Origin: an uncultured Flavobacteriaceae bacterium
Lineage (GTDB): Bacteria; Bacteroidota; Bacteroidia; Flavobacteriales; Flavobacteriaceae
Length of the DNA stretch: 64,000 nt
Assembly: GCA_947494565.1 (NCBI GenBank)
Contig: CANLVG010000010.1
Span: forward strand, 124,001 to 188,000
Direction: 5' to 3'
How positions within the stretch are numbered: the first letter of the stretch is position 1; each line of letters opens with the position of its first letter. Made by a program: the position numbers and the translations under genes. Below, piece by piece: positions 59,887 to 64,000 of the stretch. The notes beneath the pieces were generated by a model. The model was not told the origin of the DNA and did no database searches. It was given only the letters and a program-made list of their open reading frames with translations.

Positions 59887-61362
59887 TTAATAAGCCTTTG
59901 CAAATAGTACACGATATGGTGACGGTTCACCTGTGACCATACACCTACCGGCAACATGTTCAACATCGATCGGAATACAACGAATGGTGGCCTTGGTTTC
60001 TTCTTTTACACGGTCTTCGGTTGCTATGGTACCATCCCAATGGGCCGAGATGAATCCGCCTTTTTCTTCCAAAACGGTTTTGAATTCCTCATACGAGTCG
60101 ACTTCCGTAATATGCTCCGTTCTGTAATCGACCGCCTTTTGGTAGATATTTCTTTGAATATCCTCCAGTAAAAACTCGATTTTAGCTATTACCTCGTCCA
60201 TGGCAACCGTTTCCTTTTCCAAGGTATCTCTTCGCGCCACCTCATAGGTACCATTTTGCATATCGCGCTGCCCAATGGCCAAACGTACCGGAACCCCTTT
60301 CAATTCGTATTCATTGAATTTGTAACCTGGTTTTTGGGTATCCCGATCATCGTATTTTACCGAAATCCCTTTGGCCCTCAATTCCTTTACCAAAGGTCGT
60401 ACCCGCTCCGAAATCGTATCCAATTGTTCCAACCCTTTATAGATAGGTACGATAACCACCTGAATCGGTGCCAATTTTGGCGGAAGCACTAGGCCGTTAT
60501 CATCGCTATGGGTCATAACCAACGCACCCATTAAGCGCGTAGAAACCCCCCAAGATGTGGCCCATACATAATCCTTTTTTCCTTCCTTATTGGCAAACTT
60601 CACATCAAAGGCCTTAGCGAAATTCTGTCCTAAAAAGTGTGATGTACCTGCTTGTAGCGCTTTGCCATCTTGCATCAAAGCCTCGATACAATAGGTATCC
60701 AAGGCTCCCGCGAACCGCTCGCTCTCGGTTTTGGTTCCGCGAATGACGGGAACTGCCATATGGCCCTCGGCGAACGCTGCATAAACGTCCATCATTTGCC
60801 TTGCTTCGTCAATAGCCTCTTGCTCGGTGGCATGGGCTGTATGCCCCTCTTGCCAGAGAAACTCGGCCGTACGCAGAAAAAGACGGGTACGCATCTCCCA
60901 TCGTACTACATTGGCCCATTGATTGATCAATAGGGGAAGATCACGATACGATTGGATCCAACGGCGATAGGTGTCCCAAATAATAGTCTCTGAAGTAGGC
61001 CTTACGATCAGCTCCTCTTCCAACTTCGCATCAGGATCTACGATGATTCCTTTTCCATCTTCATCGTTCTTAAGCCTGTAGTGGGTTACCACTGCGCATT
61101 CTTTGGCAAAACCTTCGACATGGCTTGCCTCCTTACTTAAATACGATTTCGGAATGAACAAAGGAAAATAGGCATTCTCATGACCGGTTTCCTTGAACAT
61201 TTTATCAAGCGCGGCCTGCATTTTTTCCCAGATGGCAAACCCATATGGTTTGATTACCATACAACCGCGAACCCCTGAATTTTCGGCCAAATCAGCCTTT
61301 ATTACAAGCTCGTTGTACCATTTGGAATAGTCTTCACTTCGCTTCGTTAAATTTTTACCCAT
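59887..61362 (-). CDS. proS: Proline-tRNA ligase (eukaryote/archaeon-type)
   Basis: 491 residues, matching the shorter type without the bacterial editing insertion. Class II motifs: motif 2 [28 protein letters not shown], motif 3 [17 protein letters not shown], and the anticodon-binding and C-terminal zinc-like domain with [31 protein letters not shown] ending in Tyr. It charges tRNA-Pro. Upstream of the two tRNA-Glu genes on the same strand. Confidence 0.96.
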   Translation of the reverse strand: MGKNLTKRSEDYSKWYNELVIKADLAENSGVRGCMVIKPYGFAIWEKMQAALDKMFKETGHENAYFPLFIPKSYLSKEASHVEGFAKECAVVTHYRLKNDEDGKGIIVDPDAKLEEELIVRPTSETIIWDTYRRWIQSYRDLPLLINQWANVVRWEMRTRLFLRTAEFLWQEGHTAHATEQEAIDEARQMMDVYAAFAEGHMAVPVIRGTKTESERFAGALDTYCIEALMQDGKALQAGTSHFLGQNFAKAFDVKFANKEGKKDYVWATSWGVSTRLMGALVMTHSDDNGLVLPPKLAPIQVVIVPIYKGLEQLDTISERVRPLVKELRAKGISVKYDDRDTQKPGYKFNEYELKGVPVRLAIGQRDMQNGTYEVARRDTLEKETVAMDEVIAKIEFLLEDIQRNIYQKAVDYRTEHITEVDSYEEFKTVLEEKGGFISAHWDGTIATEDRVKEETKATIRCIPIDVEHVAGRCMVTGEPSPYRVLFAKAY

Positions 61363-61457
61363 TATTAGTAGTTTGGCACAGAACTTGTGCTACTGTTATC
61401 GAAATAGTTCGGTAAAACTAACTATTTTTATAACGTTCAACAATTTAAATTACAACG

Positions 61458-62777
61458 ATGATACAATCCCTACACCTCCAAAAAATGCGTACTGCGGTCT
61501 TGTTTTCCGTGGTGGGCTTTTTAGCTGTTTCCTGTGGCTCATATCAGCAAGCATCGTATTATGATAATGACGGCATTTATGGTAGTGATACCCGTGTTTC
61601 CGTAGACAGAAACACGCAAAGAACAGTGGAAAAGAGACCAAAACAAAGTGACAATGCCTATTCCACATATTTTGGACAAAAAGCAGATGAAGTCGAGCAA
61701 ATTCTGGACAGTGAGATTTTCACCGATGTCGATTCATATACAAGCAACATTGAAAACGACTCCATTCTAACCCAAGACCAGTTAACCGATTACTACGATA
61801 ACGGCAACGATTATGTAGGTAATGGCGGCTGGGGCGACAATCCTAGCAACGTGAGTATCAACATCTATGACAACGGTTGGAACAACTGGGGCTGGGGTGG
61901 AGGCTTCGGCTGGAACAACTGGGGCTGGGGCGGCGGCTGGAATAACTGGGGCTGGGGAGGCGGCTGGGGCTGGAACCGATGGAATCGCTGGAACAACTGG
62001 GGTTGGGGCGGCGGCTGGGGCTGGAATAACTGGGGCTGGGGAGGCGGCTTCGGCTGGGGTAATGCCTGGTGTCCTCCGTACGGATACGGCGCCTACTATG
62101 GCAATAGAAATTTTGCCCGTAACGCAGGTCGAAGAGGATATTATAACAACAACGCCTTAGCAAGAAATAATGGTAGCGTGGCGCTGCGAGGTCGATCTAA
62201 CCTCAATACGCGAGGCACGTCATCTCGATACAGAAACTCGTCCGCACGATCTAGCGCGAATCGTAGCATAGCTTCTCGAAACTCAAGAAGTTCACGTAAC
62301 TATAGAAGCGGCACTGCATCACGCAGAATGGTTGGTGTCGATCAGAATCGAGCCTATAGAACGAGCAGGAGCACAAGGGCAGTTCCAAGATACAATAGCT
62401 CATCTAGAAGGAGTTCTACGTATAGAGGAACCACTCCTCGAAGCGGCTCGTCATCAAGATATAGCGGAACACGCAGCGGTGCCTCGAGAGCATCCGCATA
62501 CCGAGGAAGTGGAACACGAAGCAGATCTTATGGTAGTGGTTCACGCACGCAATCATATCGCGGTTCTTCAAGTAGGGGCACATACCGATCTAGCGGCTCA
62601 AGTAGAAGTAGCGGCAGCTATCGTTCATCGGGTGGTTCGACTAGAAGTTCCGGCAGTTACCGAAGTTCAGGCGGCTCATCTCGCTCGTATTCCAGCGGAA
62701 GGTCTTCCGGAGGAGGAAGGTCATCAGGAGGGCGATCTTCGGGAGGACGATCAGGCGGTAGTAGAGGGCGTCAATAA
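61458..62777 (+). CDS. Low-complexity lipoprotein with WGWGGG and Arg/Ser/Gly-rich repeats
   Basis: 439 residues. The signal peptide ends FLAVSC; an ATG at 61485 is an alternative start. An acidic globular-looking segment (about 30-115) is followed by a Trp/Gly/Asn repeat tract (NNWGWGGGFGWNNWGWGGG, about 140-205; 61875-62075) and a long Arg/Ser/Gly-rich tail to the end. It is convergent-free and lies 40 bp before the OmpP1/FadL-type gene, so it may be a cell-envelope accessory of that protein. No catalytic motif. DNA-level repetition mirrors the protein repeats. Confidence 0.7.
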   Translation: MIQSLHLQKMRTAVLFSVVGFLAVSCGSYQQASYYDNDGIYGSDTRVSVDRNTQRTVEKRPKQSDNAYSTYFGQKADEVEQILDSEIFTDVDSYTSNIENDSILTQDQLTDYYDNGNDYVGNGGWGDNPSNVSINIYDNGWNNWGWGGGFGWNNWGWGGGWNNWGWGGGWGWNRWNRWNNWGWGGGWGWNNWGWGGGFGWGNAWCPPYGYGAYYGNRNFARNAGRRGYYNNNALARNNGSVALRGRSNLNTRGTSSRYRNSSARSSANRSIASRNSRSSRNYRSGTASRRMVGVDQNRAYRTSRSTRAVPRYNSSSRRSSTYRGTTPRSGSSSRYSGTRSGASRASAYRGSGTRSRSYGSGSRTQSYRGSSSRGTYRSSGSSRSSGSYRSSGGSTRSSGSYRSSGGSSRSYSSGRSSGGGRSSGGRSSGGRSGGSRGRQ

Positions 62778-62817
62778 GCCACGTAAATTTCATTAAAGAT
62801 TTAAAAAAATTGTAAGA

Positions 62818-64000
62818 ATGAAAAGGTATTATACTTTCATAGTGCTCTTGGCATGTACTTTCGTAACAGCCCAGAACACCTCTGATGTGCTGCGCTACAG
62901 CACTGAAAATTTACAAGGAACAGCTCGTTTTCAGGCCATGGGAGGTGCATTTGGAGCCCTTGGTGGAGATTTGTCCGCATTGAACATTAATCCGGCGGGG
63001 TCAGCCGTTTTCAACAATAGTCTCTTTACTTTTTCGGGCACGGCCTATAACACGGACAACTCAGCCACCTATTTCGGCACAACCCGAAGTACCTCGGATA
63101 CCAACATTGACATTAATCAGGTAGGGGGCGTTTTGATCTTTAAGAGCGCTAATCCTGAATCGGGATGGAACAAAGTGGCCATAGCCGGAAACTATGATAT
63201 CATCCAAAATTTTGACTCTCAAGTCCTTATAAATGGTACGAGTAATCAGGGTATCGACAATTACTTCTTGAACTTTGCCAACGGCGTACCTTTTGGTTCG
63301 CTTTTGCTACAGGAAAATGAATTTATCGAAGATGCTTATCTTGATATAGGTGCACAACAGGGATTTGGGGATCAACAGGCTTTTTTAGGCTATTATGGGG
63401 GTCTCATCGATCCAGACACTATGGAAGATGCCAACACGAGCTATATTAGAACCGCGGATTATTCCACTGTCAATCAAAGCTTAGTGCGAAACACTACGGG
63501 CTACAATAGTAAGTTCACCGTAAACTTCGCCTCTCAATATGAAGAAAAACTGAATATCGGAGCTTCCTTGAACTTTCACACGGTCTTATACGACCGCTAC
63601 GATGAATTTACGGAAACAGGTTACGATACCGGATCGGAAATTCAACGCACGACATTTGACAATTTACTGCGAACAGAGGGTTCGGGCTTCTCCTTTAGCG
63701 TCGGAGCTATCGCAAAACTTAACGATGTGGTCCGAATAGGAGGAAGCTATCAATCACCAACATGGTATCGATTCACCGATGACCTATCGCAACGTATTAA
63801 TTCTGATTTGGCCGATTCGGATATCAATTTCATCGATTTGAACGTGGTCAATTTATTCCCTAGATACACGCTTAAGACCCCCTCGAAGCTTACGGGAAGC
63901 GCTGCGTTTATTTTTGGAAAAAGCGGACTTATTAGTGTTGATTATGGGTATCAAGATATGTCCCAAGCCGAACTTGGTCCTACCGGAGATGCTAACTTCG
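62818..64000 (+). CDS. OmpP1/FadL-type outer-membrane protein (5' part)
   Basis: The frame is open from ATG 62818 to the edge, 394 codons. The signal peptide MKRYYTFIVLLACTFVTAQ is followed by RYSTENLQGTARFQAMGGAFGALGGDLSALNINPAGSAVF, the N-terminal plug signature of the FadL/OmpP1 hydrophobic-compound transport family in Bacteroidota, then beta-strands (FTVNFASQYEEKLNIGASLNFHTVLYD, GFSFSVGAIAKLNDVVRIGGSYQS). The natural substrate is unknown. The C-terminal barrel and stop lie outside the window. Confidence 0.85.
   Translation, partial: MKRYYTFIVLLACTFVTAQNTSDVLRYSTENLQGTARFQAMGGAFGALGGDLSALNINPAGSAVFNNSLFTFSGTAYNTDNSATYFGTTRSTSDTNIDINQVGGVLIFKSANPESGWNKVAIAGNYDIIQNFDSQVLINGTSNQGIDNYFLNFANGVPFGSLLLQENEFIEDAYLDIGAQQGFGDQQAFLGYYGGLIDPDTMEDANTSYIRTADYSTVNQSLVRNTTGYNSKFTVNFASQYEEKLNIGASLNFHTVLYDRYDEFTETGYDTGSEIQRTTFDNLLRTEGSGFSFSVGAIAKLNDVVRIGGSYQSPTWYRFTDDLSQRINSDLADSDINFIDLNVVNLFPRYTLKTPSKLTGSAAFIFGKSGLISVDYGYQDMSQAELGPTGDANF

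Noticed and set aside
61867-62796. Frames at 61867-62160 and 62332-62796 inside the low-complexity lipoprotein gene
   Set aside because: They arise because the repetitive Gly/Trp and Arg/Ser codons leave other frames open. No independent start context.

Overview
The window looks like a chromosome segment of a marine-type member of the Flavobacteriaceae (Bacteroidota). The signs are SusC/SusD pairs, lipoproteins with short Bacteroidota-style signal peptides, promoters resembling TTTG-N19-TAnnTTTG, a Rho factor with a long disordered insertion, a transmembrane YYY/LuxR regulator, and flavobacterial housekeeping families (DUF4293 beside rho, folP-cdaA, a BT_3928-like protein, DUF1599). The genus cannot be fixed from this sequence. 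There are no rRNA genes, CRISPR arrays, insertion sequences or phage genes. The only RNA genes seen are two identical tRNA-Glu genes.

Layout. (1) 1-3387: fatty-acid catabolism on the minus strand (the edge of an acyl-CoA dehydrogenase, an SDR, a DmdC-like acyl-CoA dehydrogenase), with a duplicated non-coding repeat at 1225-1530. (2) 3687-6977: a large secreted tricorn-type protease. (3) 6978-14340: an accessory stretch with sparse genes and long, possibly decayed gaps: DUF2306 membrane protein, AHSA1 protein, two Crp/Fnr regulators, a secreted GlcG/HbpS-like protein in an operon with a beta-propeller/Dabb fusion, an SDR and a BASS-family transporter. (4) 14503-32312: a hexuronate locus. The minus-strand arm reads susC-susD-DUF6807-Gfo/Idh-Gfo/Idh lipoprotein-SDR mannonate oxidoreductase-uxuA-TRAP (P,Q,M). 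The plus-strand arm reads lacI-ThuA-uxaC. Between the arms lies a palindromic LacI-type operator on a recognisable promoter. Together the genes would import a uronic-acid-containing ligand across both membranes and convert glucuronate to fructuronate, mannonate and KDG. The locus has no glycoside hydrolase or polysaccharide lyase, but has several oxidoreductase and unknown periplasmic proteins. It is my main candidate for an undescribed, oxidation-based uronide system. (5) 32384-33907: a small lipoprotein and a split YeeE/YedE sulfur transporter. (6) 33960-45739: a beta-glucan (laminarin-type) cluster with a GPH-family transporter, a cytoplasmic GH149/GH94-like phosphorylase, a sugar porter, a GH16 lipoprotein with a carbohydrate-binding-like domain inserted in its catalytic fold, and a YYY/LuxR sensor-regulator. 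It has no SusC/D pair. (7) 45771-62777: core genes clpS, prmA, tpiA, BT_3928-like, DUF1599, folP, cdaA, an ABC exporter, truA, a YfcE-type phosphoesterase, an FGE-fold lipoprotein, DUF4293, rho, two unknown genes, rpsT, tRNA-Glu x2, proS and a low-complexity lipoprotein. (8) 62818-64000: the start of an OmpP1/FadL-type outer-membrane protein cut by the window edge.

Functions are read from motifs, length and gene order only, with no database search. Start codons follow signal-peptide logic and neighbour spacing, and doubtful ones are flagged.
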